Counted from the stretch's first letter, positions 26,889-36,385 are shown. The stretch: DNA of 64,000 bases from Prevotellaceae bacterium UBA2744 (GCA_002353575.1 DEJQ01000018.1:25498-89497), one strand, 5' to 3'. Made by a program: numbers and translations. The notes: generated by a model not told the origin, from the sequence alone.

Positions 26889-28679
26889 TTAGAGTTCTTT
26901 CGTGTAATTACCTGTCAGCGTTACCTTGCTGTTCTTGATGTAAAGTTTCATCTGTGGTCCTAATACTGTCTGGTCGTCAGGATTCTGAACTTTTGCCTTG
27001 ATAAGAAGTCCGTCAAGATGAGTTACTGTACCGTTGATGGTGAATTCTGTAGCATAGTCCTTTGCTTTGGCAGGAATTGATACTGTGCTGGAAGTGACTC
27101 CAGGTATGGTCTTTGCATTGAATGTGATAGGAACTACCTCCAGATTGAGTGGGAACGGTACGTCTGTAGATACTGACATGTTCAGTCTTATATTGTTGAT
27201 GGTGATAGCATCTACGTCTTTGTCGTTCCATCCGTCGATAGTGTCGGTGTAGAGGATTCGTGTGTCGTTCGACAGCTGCAGCGGAGCGTAGAATGTATAG
27301 CGTCCTTCTACTACTCCATAGTCCGAACCGAGTGCGAAGTTATATACATTCTGTTCAGGCAGTTTCGGGTCAACAGCCTCCACTGTTATCTTTGTCGGAA
27401 CACCGTCAGTCTCTTTCAGAATTTCCTTTAGTCCGGTATATTGTACGAATTTAGGATTGGTGAAACCCTCGTAATAGGTTTTGGGGTCGGATGGTGACAT
27501 CACGAATGTCTGTTCAGCCGTAGTTCCTCCGACAATCTGGAAAGCTCCATTATTCAGGCTATGAGCCTTCGCAACCTTGCCGTCGCGTTCCGGAGTCATC
27601 TTGAAGTCTGTCTCCATATATATGCCGCCTCCGGCAGCCGAGCTTTTCACGTTACCCAATGGGTTGTTGATGCCCACGTAGATTTGCGGATTTTCCAATC
27701 CGAGTTTTGTTCCTGCCTGATTGAGGAAGTCAGGCAGACTGCTCAAGTCGATCGGGTCGATTTTCAAGTCCTGCACTTTGTATTCTACAAGTCCTGTGAA
27801 CGTAGTAACTACCATCCGGTCCATAGCAGGAGCCAATGTGATTTTTATTGATGAAGGTATGGTTCCGGATGTGATGAGTTCGATTGTACCAGTCTGGATG
27901 TTCACCTGGTCTACAATGTCGAGTGTATGGGCTTTTGAATCGAACTTGATACTTTCATTGTCCTTAATGTCATACATCTCTGCATTAATCAGGATTTCTT
28001 CTACTTTACCTGAAGCATCTACGGTCAGGACCTCGCCACTCAGGTCGAGCAGGCTGTAGTCTGGTTGTGAAGAACTGCTCTCAATGAATGTACCCTTTGA
28101 AGCAGAGCATTTCAGACCTCTTGGGAATTCTATTTTCAGTCCTTTGATTTTTACATTACTCCAGTTAACCGAACTTCCGTTGGCTTGCAGTGAAATTCGT
28201 GTAATCAGACGGCTTGAAATGCCGATGTTATCTATTCCCCGAATAGACTCGTCAACACCAGTTGCATTTGCCTTGAAAGTAGTTGGCGGAACGCCTGTGA
28301 TGTCAAATTCAACTTTCAATCCTCCTGGTACAGCTATCGGAGTAGCTGTTGTGCTTAGGTCCTTGGAGCTGTGACTAATCTGTGGCGTAGCAGTAATCTG
28401 TTTTACGTTAATCTTGCTTGATTTGAATGTTCCTTCTTTCAATACAGCATAGATGTCGTTGCCGTTTGCATCTTTCATCTTTTTGACTTCGCTGTTTTCT
28501 TTCAAGTCCATAACCTGGTCCAGTGTCAGGTACTCGAGGTTGATAGGCACGGTCAGTTCCTTAGCCTTGAAACTGACGGTCTTGTCAATGTCACTCAAAT
28601 CGTAATCCTTGTTTGTGCATGAATTACACAATAATAATAGTGCAGATGACCCCACTATCAGACAATGCTTGATTTTCAT
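26889..28679 (-). CDS. Large lipoprotein of unknown function
   Basis: 596 aa. N-terminal lipoprotein signal with the lipobox-like LLLLCNSC, then a body of short beta-strands with many I/V-x-I/V alternations and Ser/Thr/Lys, with no motif that I recognise. Residues after the acylated Cys (TNKDYDLSDIDKTV) are acidic, as in many Bacteroidota surface lipoproteins. It is the first gene of a pair with the DUF5723 protein and has a promoter at 28733-28741. It may be a partner or surface-exposed subunit of the barrel; this is inference from position only. Confidence 0.75.
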   Translation of the reverse strand: MKIKHCLIVGSSALLLLCNSCTNKDYDLSDIDKTVSFKAKELTVPINLEYLTLDQVMDLKENSEVKKMKDANGNDIYAVLKEGTFKSSKINVKQITATPQISHSSKDLSTTATPIAVPGGLKVEFDITGVPPTTFKANATGVDESIRGIDNIGISSRLITRISLQANGSSVNWSNVKIKGLKIEFPRGLKCSASKGTFIESSSSQPDYSLLDLSGEVLTVDASGKVEEILINAEMYDIKDNESIKFDSKAHTLDIVDQVNIQTGTIELITSGTIPSSIKITLAPAMDRMVVTTFTGLVEYKVQDLKIDPIDLSSLPDFLNQAGTKLGLENPQIYVGINNPLGNVKSSAAGGGIYMETDFKMTPERDGKVAKAHSLNNGAFQIVGGTTAEQTFVMSPSDPKTYYEGFTNPKFVQYTGLKEILKETDGVPTKITVEAVDPKLPEQNVYNFALGSDYGVVEGRYTFYAPLQLSNDTRILYTDTIDGWNDKDVDAITINNIRLNMSVSTDVPFPLNLEVVPITFNAKTIPGVTSSTVSIPAKAKDYATEFTINGTVTHLDGLLIKAKVQNPDDQTVLGPQMKLYIKNSKVTLTGNYTKEL

Positions 28680-28732
28680 AGTTGTGAAAAGTTTAAAAAA
28701 AGGTTGCTAAAGATTGTAAAATGTGGTTAAAC

Positions 28733-28741
28733 GCAAAGATA
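28733..28741 (-). promoter_or_regulatory. -7 promoter element for the lipoprotein-DUF5723 pair
   Basis: TATCTTTGC on the minus strand fits TAnnTTTGC, 54 bp upstream of the ATG at 28679. Confidence 0.7.
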
Positions 28742-28766
28742 AAGTGTTAAATACATATAAACACAA

Positions 28767-28798
28767 AAAGGAGTGCTAAAAAATGTTAACACCCCTTT
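28767..28798 (-). terminator. Terminator of the GH30 gene
   Basis: On the minus strand AAAGGGGTG pairs with CACTCCTTT with one mismatch, followed by further T. It lies 73 bp past the GH30 stop. Confidence 0.6.
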
Positions 28799-28870
28799 AA
28801 TGTTTTTCCGAGTATCCTCAACTATCCTAAAAACTCAGCTTCTCGCATACCCTGAGTTTATATTTGACTG

Positions 28871-30412
28871 TTATTTGAAGACTATTGATGTGATAGAGCG
28901 AGGAATAAGGGAAATGTCTTTTTTGTTTCCGCGTCCTATTAGTTTTAGATTCTCCCCTTCGATATCCGAGGTTCTGAACAGTGTATATTCACTTTTGTCG
29001 GAGACGCCCTGAATGCTGATTATCTGTTCCTTTTCGCTATAGTTAATTGCGACAGCCACGATGCTTCCGTTGCTGTTCCTATATGCCGAGACCATCACTC
29101 CGTAGGGGTCTCTGTTTCCGCCTTCCACCTCAAGGCGTACGGCGCCGGGGCGTACGAACCGGCTGTAGTTGCCCACTGCCCATAGCAGCTTCGAATCCCT
29201 TACGGTTGTTTTTCTGCCGCCTTCGTGTCTCATCCATTCTTCCTTCAGCAGTCCGTCGCGATAGTTGCCGCCCAGTGCCCGCCACCATTGCCAGCTGCTT
29301 GCCCATGCAACGGTCAGGTCGTAGTGCATGACTCTCGCTACGTATAGTGCTGTCTTCATCGTGAAGTCGTATGGTGTGCCTCCGCCAATCTCTGTGTCGT
29401 TTTGCATGATGCAGAGTTCCGACATCCAGAATTTCACGTCTTTCTTTTCAAATGCCTCTCTTATCCTGCGTCTGTAGCCATAGAGTCCTTTGTTTTTGTA
29501 CCCTTTGTCACCAGGGCGCAGCACAGGAGTGTTTGTCCAATACGAGTGCCCTGCCATTATCCTTGCTACGTTTGGCAGGTCTCCTACGTATGTGTCGGCG
29601 GAGTCTGGGTTCCAGAAACATTCTATCTCATTGCCTCGTTGCCAGTCTGTGTCGTGAATGCCTAACATACAGCGATAGTCGCTCGATTCGTTTACCATAA
29701 TACGGGTCTTCAGTCCGCGTCCGGAAAATTCCTTGCTCATCTCGCGGGCTATGCGGGCCACTTCGCGGTTCGTGGCTGGCGTACCTTCCTGTTTCGGTCC
29801 TTGCCAGTTCCAGCTGCCGTCAGGTTCGTTTACCGGACACAGATAGTCGATTGCGACTCCGTCTTCACGTCCGATGGTCTCTATCATGTCTGCAGCATAC
29901 GTGGCAAAGTCGTCATAGGCATCATCTCTCAGATTCATTGATCCGCCTCTGCCGGTGTTGGTTCCCAGACCGTTTATAGTCATCGTCACTGGAGGCGTAT
30001 TGAAGAAAGCCAGAATTGTGGGTACGCCACGTTGCTTCGCCATCTTCAGGAACTGGCGCTGTCCCTTCTGCTTGTCATAAAACTCAGTTCTGGTGTCTCT
30101 GTTTATCTTGGCATCCTGACCCTGACTGGCACTGCCTGCACCGGCATTATATCGCCATATAGAGAGTCCTATACCCTTCGGGTTGCCCTGCTCGTCCACT
30201 TCCTGCGAAAAGAGCCAGTCTGCAATCCGGTTGCAAAGTGAGTCGCCCCACCACTCGGCCTTCCACATACTCCATGCGTCACTCGCTCCGAATCCGTCTA
30301 TCTGTTGGCACTCCGTGCCTGTAATCTTGAAAGTCTCTGCATTCCCTGCTTTAAGAGGCTGAGCCAGGGCTGTCAGTAATGTGAAGAAAGCAAATGTAAT
30401 AATCCTTTTCAT
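28871..30412 (-). CDS. Secreted GH30 glycoside hydrolase, possibly endo-beta-1,6-galactanase
   Basis: 513 aa. Signal peptide (IITFAFFTLLTALAQPLKAG), then a GH30 catalytic barrel with QQIDGFGASDAWSMW, LSIWRYNAGAGS, the acid/base Glu in CPVNEPDGSWNW and the likely nucleophile Glu in FWMSELCIM, then a C-terminal beta-rich side domain. The entry motif IDGFGASDAWS and the NEPDGSWNWQGPKQEGT region resemble the beta-1,6-galactanase branch of GH30 more than the glucosylceramidase or xylanase branches. The subfamily call is tentative. It is monocistronic, divergent from yhaM with a shared promoter region, and would complement the GH53 galactanase on arabinogalactan. Confidence 0.85.
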   Translation of the reverse strand: MKRIITFAFFTLLTALAQPLKAGNAETFKITGTECQQIDGFGASDAWSMWKAEWWGDSLCNRIADWLFSQEVDEQGNPKGIGLSIWRYNAGAGSASQGQDAKINRDTRTEFYDKQKGQRQFLKMAKQRGVPTILAFFNTPPVTMTINGLGTNTGRGGSMNLRDDAYDDFATYAADMIETIGREDGVAIDYLCPVNEPDGSWNWQGPKQEGTPATNREVARIAREMSKEFSGRGLKTRIMVNESSDYRCMLGIHDTDWQRGNEIECFWNPDSADTYVGDLPNVARIMAGHSYWTNTPVLRPGDKGYKNKGLYGYRRRIREAFEKKDVKFWMSELCIMQNDTEIGGGTPYDFTMKTALYVARVMHYDLTVAWASSWQWWRALGGNYRDGLLKEEWMRHEGGRKTTVRDSKLLWAVGNYSRFVRPGAVRLEVEGGNRDPYGVMVSAYRNSNGSIVAVAINYSEKEQIISIQGVSDKSEYTLFRTSDIEGENLKLIGRGNKKDISLIPRSITSIVFK

Positions 30413-30433
30413 AACTGTAGGTAAAAAATATAT

Positions 30434-30441
30434 AATGTGCC
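30434..30441 (-). promoter_or_regulatory. -7 promoter element for the GH30 gene
   Basis: TATCTTTG on the minus strand, 21 bp upstream of the GH30 ATG. It forms a divergent pair with the element at 30475. Confidence 0.6.
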
Positions 30442-30474
30442 GACAAAGATATGTATATTTATATAAAAAATGTC

Positions 30475-30483
30475 TATCTTTGC
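30475..30483 (+). promoter_or_regulatory. -7 promoter element for yhaM-gpmI
   Basis: TATCTTTGC matches TAnnTTTGC, 27 bp before the ATG at 30511. Confidence 0.7.
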
Positions 30484-30510
30484 ATCCATATTTTTATATG
30501 TTAGCTGTAT

Positions 30511-31374
30511 ATGGCAAAGGAATATATCGTTATAAGCAGACAGGATTCTGTGGCTCGCACAGGTGCTCCGTTCGTGAATCTCAAGTGTGCAAACCTCGAA
30601 GGGGTTGAGAATATATGTGTATGGGACACACCGAAGACTGGTGGTCCTAAACCCGGACAACTCATTACCTTCATCAATATACGTGATAATCAGGGGAAGA
30701 AGTCGGCAGGACAGCTTGACGTCATCCTTGGCAAGTTCCCTTCCGAGGACCATCCTCTCTACAAACTCATTCCAAGACCTGTCACTCGCAAGACGTGGGA
30801 AGACACCATACGTCAGTTGCTCACTTTCTGTAAGGATGAAAACCTGACTGCTGTAATCCAGAAGTATGCTGCTACGCTCTACGAGCCATATAGCAAGTAT
30901 CCTGCAGCAACCAGTGTTCACCATGCTTTCCCGGGTGGTCTGCTCAATCACACATGGCAGATGCTGCATATGCTTGAGGGACTTTATCCCGTCTATCCTT
31001 ATCCGGAGGAGATTAAGGTGGAGCGCATCATCATCGCAATCCTCTTCCACGACTGGGGCAAGTTGTGTGAGTACAACACAGAGGGTGAGACTCAGGAGAA
31101 TATGTTCCTGCTCGGACATATCTATATGTCTGCCAACTACCTCAATGGCATTCTTCGCGAGGAGGGTATCGACAAACGTGAAATCAATTTCATCATACAC
31201 TGCGTACTGTCGCATCACGGCGAACTCGAATTCGGCTCGCCTGTCATGCCTTGCATTCCCGAGGCTTCACTCGTCAACTATCTTGACAATATCTCTGCCA
31301 AGGCAGACGTGTTCAAGACAACTGGAAATATGGAGAAGGCATTTGCACTTGGTACACATGTCGTAAAATTCTAA
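30511..31374 (+). CDS. YhaM-like 3'-5' exoribonuclease / HD-domain protein
   Basis: 287 aa. The N-terminal 90 residues look like an OB-type nucleic-acid-binding region (FVNLKCANLEGVENICVW, GQLITFINIRD). An HD phosphohydrolase domain follows with metal ligands in HHAFPGGLLNHTWQML, LFHDWGKL (the HD pair) and CVLSHHGELEFGSP. This arrangement matches YhaM-type 3'-5' exonucleases. It is 12 bp upstream of gpmI and shares its promoter at 30475-30483. Substrate (RNA or single-stranded DNA) cannot be told from sequence alone. Confidence 0.85.
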   Translation: MAKEYIVISRQDSVARTGAPFVNLKCANLEGVENICVWDTPKTGGPKPGQLITFINIRDNQGKKSAGQLDVILGKFPSEDHPLYKLIPRPVTRKTWEDTIRQLLTFCKDENLTAVIQKYAATLYEPYSKYPAATSVHHAFPGGLLNHTWQMLHMLEGLYPVYPYPEEIKVERIIIAILFHDWGKLCEYNTEGETQENMFLLGHIYMSANYLNGILREEGIDKREINFIIHCVLSHHGELEFGSPVMPCIPEASLVNYLDNISAKADVFKTTGNMEKAFALGTHVVKF

Positions 31375-31386
31375 TTATTAAATATT

Positions 31387-32922
31387 ATGAGTAAGAAAGC
31401 GCTTTTAATGATTCTCGACGGATGGGGAATCGGTGACAAAGGAAAGGGAGACGTAATCTATCAGACACCAACTCCCTACATGGATTATCTGAACGAAACA
31501 TACCCACACTCGCAACTTCAGGCCAGCGGTGAGAACGTAGGTCTGCCCGACGGACAGATGGGTAACTCGGAAGTTGGACACCTTAATATCGGTGCTGGAC
31601 GTATTGTTTATCAAGACCTCGTCAAGATAAATCGTGCCTGTGCCGACAATAGCATCCTGCAGAATCCTGAAATTCAGTCTGCCTACGGCTATGCTCAGAA
31701 GACAGGCCATGCCGTTCACCTTATGGGACTCACTTCGACAGGTGGTGTTCACTCAAGCTTTAACCACATACTGAAACTTATCGACATCGCTAAGGAATAT
31801 GGGGTGAAGAACTGCTTCGTCCACTGTTTCATGGACGGACGTGACACAGACCCTAAGTCGGGTAAGGGTTTCATTGCCGACCTGCAGAAGCATATCGATG
31901 AGGTAGGCGTCGGAGCTATCGCATCTATCATCGGCCGATTCTATGCTATGGACCGCGACAAGCGTTGGGATCGCATTAAGGTTGCCTACGATCAGCTCAT
32001 CGAAGGCAAGGGACGCAAGTGTACCGACATGGTCGAGGGCGTTCAGTCATGCTATGATTCTCATACAGAGGAACACAAGAATACCGATGAGTTCATGGAA
32101 CCGCTTGTAAATGCAAACGTAGATGGTACTATCAAGCCGGGCGACGTGGTAATCTTCTACAACTACCGCAACGACCGTGCAAAAGAACTCACCATCGTGC
32201 TCACCCAGCAGGATATGCCGGAACAGGGTATGAAGACTATTCCAGATCTGCAGTACTACTGCATGACTCCGTACGATGCAAGTTTCAAGGGCGTTCACAT
32301 CCTCTTCCCTAAGGAGAACGTAGATAATACTCTTGGTGAATACCTTGCAAGCAAGGGACTCAAACAGCTTCACACTGCTGAGACAGAGAAGTATGCACAC
32401 GTTACATTCTTCTTCAATGGAGGTCGCGAAACTCCGTTCGAGGGCGAAGACCGTATTCTGGTCAACTCGCCGAAGGTAGCTACCTACGACCTCAAACCCG
32501 AGATGTCTGCCTTCGAGGTGAAGGACAAACTGGTTGAGGCTATCAAGACAGGAAAATACGACTGGATTGTTGTTAACTTCGCTAATGGCGACATGGTTGG
32601 TCACACAGGTGTTTATACTGCTATCGAGAAGGCTGTTGCTGCTATCGACACATGTGTTCACGACGTGGTTGAGACAGCCAAGTCTATGGATTACGAGACT
32701 ATCATCATTGCCGACCACGGAAATGCTGACAACGCACTCAACCCGGACGGAACTCCGAATACAGCTCACTCACTCAATCCTGTTCCGTTCATCTATGTTA
32801 CAGAGAACAAGAATGCAAAGGTTCAGGACGGTGTGCTTGCTGACGTGGCTCCTTCTATACTCCACATCATGGGTCTCCCACAACCAAAGGAGATGACAGG
32901 TAAGAATTTGATTACAGACTGA
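31387..32922 (+). CDS. gpmI: 2,3-bisphosphoglycerate-independent phosphoglycerate mutase
   Basis: 511 aa, the normal length for GpmI. The alkaline-phosphatase-like metal site is visible: D11 in LMILDGWGIG, the phospho-Ser61 in MGNSEVGHLNIG, then CFMDGRDTDPKSG, YNYRNDRAKELT, IVVNFANGDMVGHTG and ADHGNAD. It interconverts 3- and 2-phosphoglycerate in glycolysis, using two manganese ions. It is second in a two-gene operon and is followed by a strong terminator at 32941-32976. Confidence 0.97.
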   Translation: MSKKALLMILDGWGIGDKGKGDVIYQTPTPYMDYLNETYPHSQLQASGENVGLPDGQMGNSEVGHLNIGAGRIVYQDLVKINRACADNSILQNPEIQSAYGYAQKTGHAVHLMGLTSTGGVHSSFNHILKLIDIAKEYGVKNCFVHCFMDGRDTDPKSGKGFIADLQKHIDEVGVGAIASIIGRFYAMDRDKRWDRIKVAYDQLIEGKGRKCTDMVEGVQSCYDSHTEEHKNTDEFMEPLVNANVDGTIKPGDVVIFYNYRNDRAKELTIVLTQQDMPEQGMKTIPDLQYYCMTPYDASFKGVHILFPKENVDNTLGEYLASKGLKQLHTAETEKYAHVTFFFNGGRETPFEGEDRILVNSPKVATYDLKPEMSAFEVKDKLVEAIKTGKYDWIVVNFANGDMVGHTGVYTAIEKAVAAIDTCVHDVVETAKSMDYETIIIADHGNADNALNPDGTPNTAHSLNPVPFIYVTENKNAKVQDGVLADVAPSILHIMGLPQPKEMTGKNLITD

Positions 32923-32940
32923 TATTAAGCTTATATGAAA

Positions 32941-32976
32941 GAAGAAGGATGGACTCAATCGAGACCATCCTTCTTC
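32941..32976 (+). terminator. Terminator of gpmI
   Basis: A perfect 12-bp stem GAAGAAGGATGG / CCATCCTTCTTC with a 12-nt loop lies 18 bp past the gpmI stop and 25 bp from the end of the opposing gene. Confidence 0.75.
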
Positions 32977-32977
32977 T

Positions 32978-32996
32978 GTTTCAGGTTTCAGTTTTT
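32978..32996. repeat. Short interspersed repeat, short copy
   Basis: GTTTCAGGTTTCAG followed by T-run, directly after the gpmI terminator stem. It belongs to the same family as 60451-60483. Confidence 0.5.
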
Positions 32997-33001
32997 ACAC
33001 C

Positions 33002-35275
33002 TTATTTCAACCATTTGTCTAAGAAATTGAAGAATGTGCGCTGCCATAGCACGCCGTTCTGCGGTTTCAATACCCAGTGGTTCTCATCGGGGAAGAGCAG
33101 CAGCTCAGCAGGAATACCCTTCATGCGTGCTGCATTGAAGGCTTGCATGCCTTGAGTGTAGCATATACGATAATCTTTCTCTCCGTGTATGCAGAGGATA
33201 GGAGTGTCCCACTTATCCACCAACTTGTGTGGTGATTTCTCGTATGTCTTCTTCGCGTTCGGCATCTGTGGACGATGCCAGTAGGCTTCGTCATATTCCC
33301 AGTTGTCAAACCAGTTCTCTTCAGTTTCCAGGTACATTGCTTCCAGATTGAATGCGCCGTCGTGAGAAATGAATGCCTTGAAGCGTTTCTCGTGAATGCC
33401 TGCGAGATAATAGACTGAGTAGCCTCCGAACGAAGCTCCTACAGCTCCCAGACGGTCGCGATCTACATAGGGTAGGGAGTCAGCTGCAAAGTCGATGGCA
33501 GACAGATAGTCCTGCATACACTGCCCTGGCCAGTCGCCTGAGATCTGTTCCTTCCATTCCTGGCCGAATCCTGGAAGACCGTGGCGGTTTGGTGCCACTA
33601 TAACATATCCGTTAGCAGCCATTATCTGGAAATTCCAGCGGTAGCTCCAGAACTGCGACACAGGACTCTGAGGGCCTCCCTCGCAGAACAGCAGGGTAGG
33701 GTATTTCTTACCCTTCTCGAAGTTCGCGGGCAGAATCACCCACACCAGTTCTTTCTTCCCGTCGGTCGTTGGCACCCAGTACTGCTCCACTTTTCCCGTC
33801 TTCAGTTGTGAGAGGATATGGTCATTCTCATGCGTAATCTGGACAACATCTGCCGCCTTGCCGGCTTTGGCTGAAGGAGTGACGAGATACAGGTCGGTCG
33901 GTTGACTCATACTTTGTCTCGATGCCAGTATCTGCTGTCCGTTGTTTGCCATCTGCAGGTCGGTCCAGTCGTCCCACGTCTCTGTGAGTTCCCTAACCTC
34001 GCCTTTCTGGTTTACCATATACATATTGCTGCATCCGTGCCAGACGCTCAGGAAATAGAACAGAGGATCGCTCGCCTTACCCCTTAGCCCATTGTCCTTA
34101 GTCCTTTGACTTGAACTCATCTGTTTCCCCTCAGCCCAGCAGAAAGCATCTATGTCACTCTCCCAGTTTACATACCACTTATTCCCTGTAGCTACTTCGT
34201 AAACACATAATCGTTTTAAATCCGACTCATAACCATCGCGTTCCATTGAGAGCCATGCTATGTGTTTCCCGTCGGCTGAGAACTGCGGATTCTGGTCGTA
34301 GCCCACGTTGTTTTTAAGGTTGTCAGGACTGTTCACAGCCTGCACCCTCAGCGTGCGTGACGGGTCACACGCTGGTACCTTGTAGTCTGCCGGCTTACAC
34401 AGATTCCGAGTCGTACCCGTACTGATGTCATACAGATATATGTCCGAATCGGTCGAAATCGAATACTGCAGTCCTGTCTTCTTCCTGCAAGTATAGGCCA
34501 CGCTCTTCGAGTCGGGACTCCAGTCCAGCTGTTCTATTCCGCCGAATGGCTCCATCGGGCACTCGTATGGTTCTCCCTCCAAAATGTCCTTGCCTGTCTC
34601 TGCTATAGTCAGGTCCGCGCCGACATTATAAATATATGGGTGCTGAATGCTCTTCACGTAATGATCCCAATGGCGGTACATGAGGTCTGTAATCACCAGT
34701 CCGGTGGATTCCTGCAGGTCATCAGGATTCTTCTTTATCACCTCATGGAAAGGTGTTGATTTCAGGATGATCACCGCCTTTCGGTCGGGCGAGAACTTGA
34801 ACCCTTCCACTTTTCCTCCGGTCTTGCTCAACTGGCGCCGGTTACTGCCGTCCGGATTCATAGCCCAAATCTCCCCGTCGCGCTGAAAGGCAATAGTCTC
34901 ATTGTCCAACCACGCAGGCGCCGTCTCGTTTTTCTCATCCATTGTTAGCAGGGTCGGTTCTGCAGCCAGTGCCGTTGCTGTCTTGCTGGTGTCAAGTACA
35001 TACAGCACCTTGTGGCTCTTGTTCAGTTTCACGCTATAATAATCCACCTGATAGGCTATGTGCTTTCCGTCAGGTGCAGCAGCAGGACTGCCTATGCGTC
35101 CCATAGCCCAAAGGACCTCGGGAGTCATCAATCCGTCCTCTACTCTTATCGACTGTCGTGTAAAGTTACTCTCTTCCATATTAACCTTATTTATTTGTGC
35201 ATCGTCAGCAGGCAGAGCCATTGCATGTGCTCCGCCCATCACCAGTGCCATCAAAAATACGTTTATTATCTTCAT
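33002..35275 (-). CDS. Secreted S9-family prolyl oligopeptidase-type peptidase
   Basis: 757 aa. Signal peptide (MKIINVFLMALVMGGAHAMA), then an N-terminal beta-propeller of WD40/TolB-like blades (D-x-K-x-I-A-Y/W repeats such as SPDSKSVAYT and SADGKHIAWL), then an alpha/beta-hydrolase domain with Ser615 in GASFGGYS, Asp701 in HGEKDYRI and His733 in ENHWVL. These are the expected catalytic triad. The architecture is that of S9C acylaminoacyl-peptidase or DPP5-like enzymes, which trim peptides in the periplasm of asaccharolytic and saccharolytic Bacteroidales. It is monocistronic and converges with gpmI. No standard promoter was found in the short upstream gap. Confidence 0.93.
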   Translation of the reverse strand: MKIINVFLMALVMGGAHAMALPADDAQINKVNMEESNFTRQSIRVEDGLMTPEVLWAMGRIGSPAAAPDGKHIAYQVDYYSVKLNKSHKVLYVLDTSKTATALAAEPTLLTMDEKNETAPAWLDNETIAFQRDGEIWAMNPDGSNRRQLSKTGGKVEGFKFSPDRKAVIILKSTPFHEVIKKNPDDLQESTGLVITDLMYRHWDHYVKSIQHPYIYNVGADLTIAETGKDILEGEPYECPMEPFGGIEQLDWSPDSKSVAYTCRKKTGLQYSISTDSDIYLYDISTGTTRNLCKPADYKVPACDPSRTLRVQAVNSPDNLKNNVGYDQNPQFSADGKHIAWLSMERDGYESDLKRLCVYEVATGNKWYVNWESDIDAFCWAEGKQMSSSQRTKDNGLRGKASDPLFYFLSVWHGCSNMYMVNQKGEVRELTETWDDWTDLQMANNGQQILASRQSMSQPTDLYLVTPSAKAGKAADVVQITHENDHILSQLKTGKVEQYWVPTTDGKKELVWVILPANFEKGKKYPTLLFCEGGPQSPVSQFWSYRWNFQIMAANGYVIVAPNRHGLPGFGQEWKEQISGDWPGQCMQDYLSAIDFAADSLPYVDRDRLGAVGASFGGYSVYYLAGIHEKRFKAFISHDGAFNLEAMYLETEENWFDNWEYDEAYWHRPQMPNAKKTYEKSPHKLVDKWDTPILCIHGEKDYRICYTQGMQAFNAARMKGIPAELLLFPDENHWVLKPQNGVLWQRTFFNFLDKWLK

Positions 35276-35315
35276 AATTCACTCTGTAATTATTTTCTAT
35301 AATCAATATTTATTA

Positions 35316-35342
35316 TTAGCCACTGTGCTAATGGCATAAGCC
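35316..35342. repeat. REP-like palindromic repeat, copy 1
   Basis: 27-bp element beginning TTAGCCACTGTGCTAATGGC and ending ATAAGCC, with internal dyads TTAGC-N6-GCTAA and GGC-ATAA-GCC. It is repeated with one base change at 35363-35389, next to a REP-associated transposase gene. Confidence 0.65.
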
Positions 35343-35362
35343 TTTCTTGTTCGCCTCTCTTC

Positions 35363-35389
35363 TTAGCCACTGTGCTAATGGCGTAAGCC
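35363..35389. repeat. REP-like palindromic repeat, copy 2
   Basis: Same 27-bp element as 35316-35342, 47 bp away in direct orientation. It supplies the last codons and the TAG stop of the transposase gene. Confidence 0.65.
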
Positions 35390-36385
35390 ATGCACTGCCA
35401 CATTAGTGGTATGCCCAATAGCACAAATAGTCTCAGTCAGATGATTGAGGTAATGGAACCGCTCATAATCGCTAACGAAAGCAGGCATATCCTCGCTCCA
35501 TGGTGCAAGAATAAGCAGTGAGCCAAATGCACAGGCTTCGAAACGACTTCGCTCTGGTTTCCAGTATTGTCCAATAGGCTCGGCTTGTACATGAATTAAC
35601 CGTAACTTCTGTTCCAAAGCCATGTTCTTGACCCTTTTCTCACATTCTGAGACTCCGGGCGTTACCAGCACGTCTCCACTGTTTGCCGCAGCAATCAGAC
35701 GCTGGCTTTCTGTTTTCCATACATCTGTATTTTCCGTAGGTATTCCATTTGTACGACGATGGAAAAACACCTGATGTTTTTCTGGCTGTCGAAGCAGAAG
35801 CATATTGCCGAAGGCGCTGTAACGCACACCTCCAATAGTGATGCAAAGCGAGCGCTGGAATAAATCAGGGTATTCGTGTCGCATCATATAGCGTAAAGGA
35901 TTGTCACGGAGGTAGCATTTCCAGTTCTCCAGTTGGCCGTCTCGCATTAGTATGTGGTCGTTATAATTAGGCTCGAAAAGAGAGGAACGTGAATCTTCAG
36001 CTGATGCTGCAGACACAGTGGAGTTCAGTTTCCACCAGGCTCGGCTGATGCCTCCCTTGAAAGCACCAATGATGATGCCAAGATGCTTTCCCTTTGGTAG
36101 CGGTTCTCTGATGCGCACAATCATGTGTATATGATCTGGCATAAGGCATACCTGCCATAAGTCAACCATAGGATAATAATGATGTATCTTAGGAAGTTCC
36201 TCGTCAAGGACTGTCTGACCAAGCCGTGATGGTTTGAGATGAGGCTTATCGCCACCACCTTTCATAGTTCCTGCGATTTCGCCAAATACACGACGCCTTT
36301 CGGCAACCACAATGGTCACCTCATAAGTCCCTGGTACTGCGTAATCGTGCCCATACATCCGTCGTGTCTGACATCCTTCGCTCAT
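35375..36385 (-). CDS. REP-associated tyrosine transposase (Y1/HUH type) with C-terminal Rossmann-like domain
   Basis: 336 aa from the preferred ATG at 36385; a longer frame starts at 36433, but the -7 promoter element (36406-36413) lies inside that extension. Residues about 10-190 form a Y1 transposase domain: YAVPGTYEVTIVV, the HUH pair in LMPDHIHMIVRI, and NYNDHILMRDGQLENWKCYLRDNP carrying the candidate nucleophile Tyr. The C-terminal 130 residues (GDVLVTPGVSECEKRV, LLILAPWSED) look like a DprA/SLOG-type Rossmann domain that accompanies this transposase family in Bacteroidales. It is a single gene with no terminal repeats of an IS200 element, but a REP-like pair lies at its 3' end, as expected for a domesticated RAYT. 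Confidence 0.8.
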   Translation of the reverse strand: MSEGCQTRRMYGHDYAVPGTYEVTIVVAERRRVFGEIAGTMKGGGDKPHLKPSRLGQTVLDEELPKIHHYYPMVDLWQVCLMPDHIHMIVRIREPLPKGKHLGIIIGAFKGGISRAWWKLNSTVSAASAEDSRSSLFEPNYNDHILMRDGQLENWKCYLRDNPLRYMMRHEYPDLFQRSLCITIGGVRYSAFGNMLLLRQPEKHQVFFHRRTNGIPTENTDVWKTESQRLIAAANSGDVLVTPGVSECEKRVKNMALEQKLRLIHVQAEPIGQYWKPERSRFEACAFGSLLILAPWSEDMPAFVSDYERFHYLNHLTETICAIGHTTNVAVHGLRH

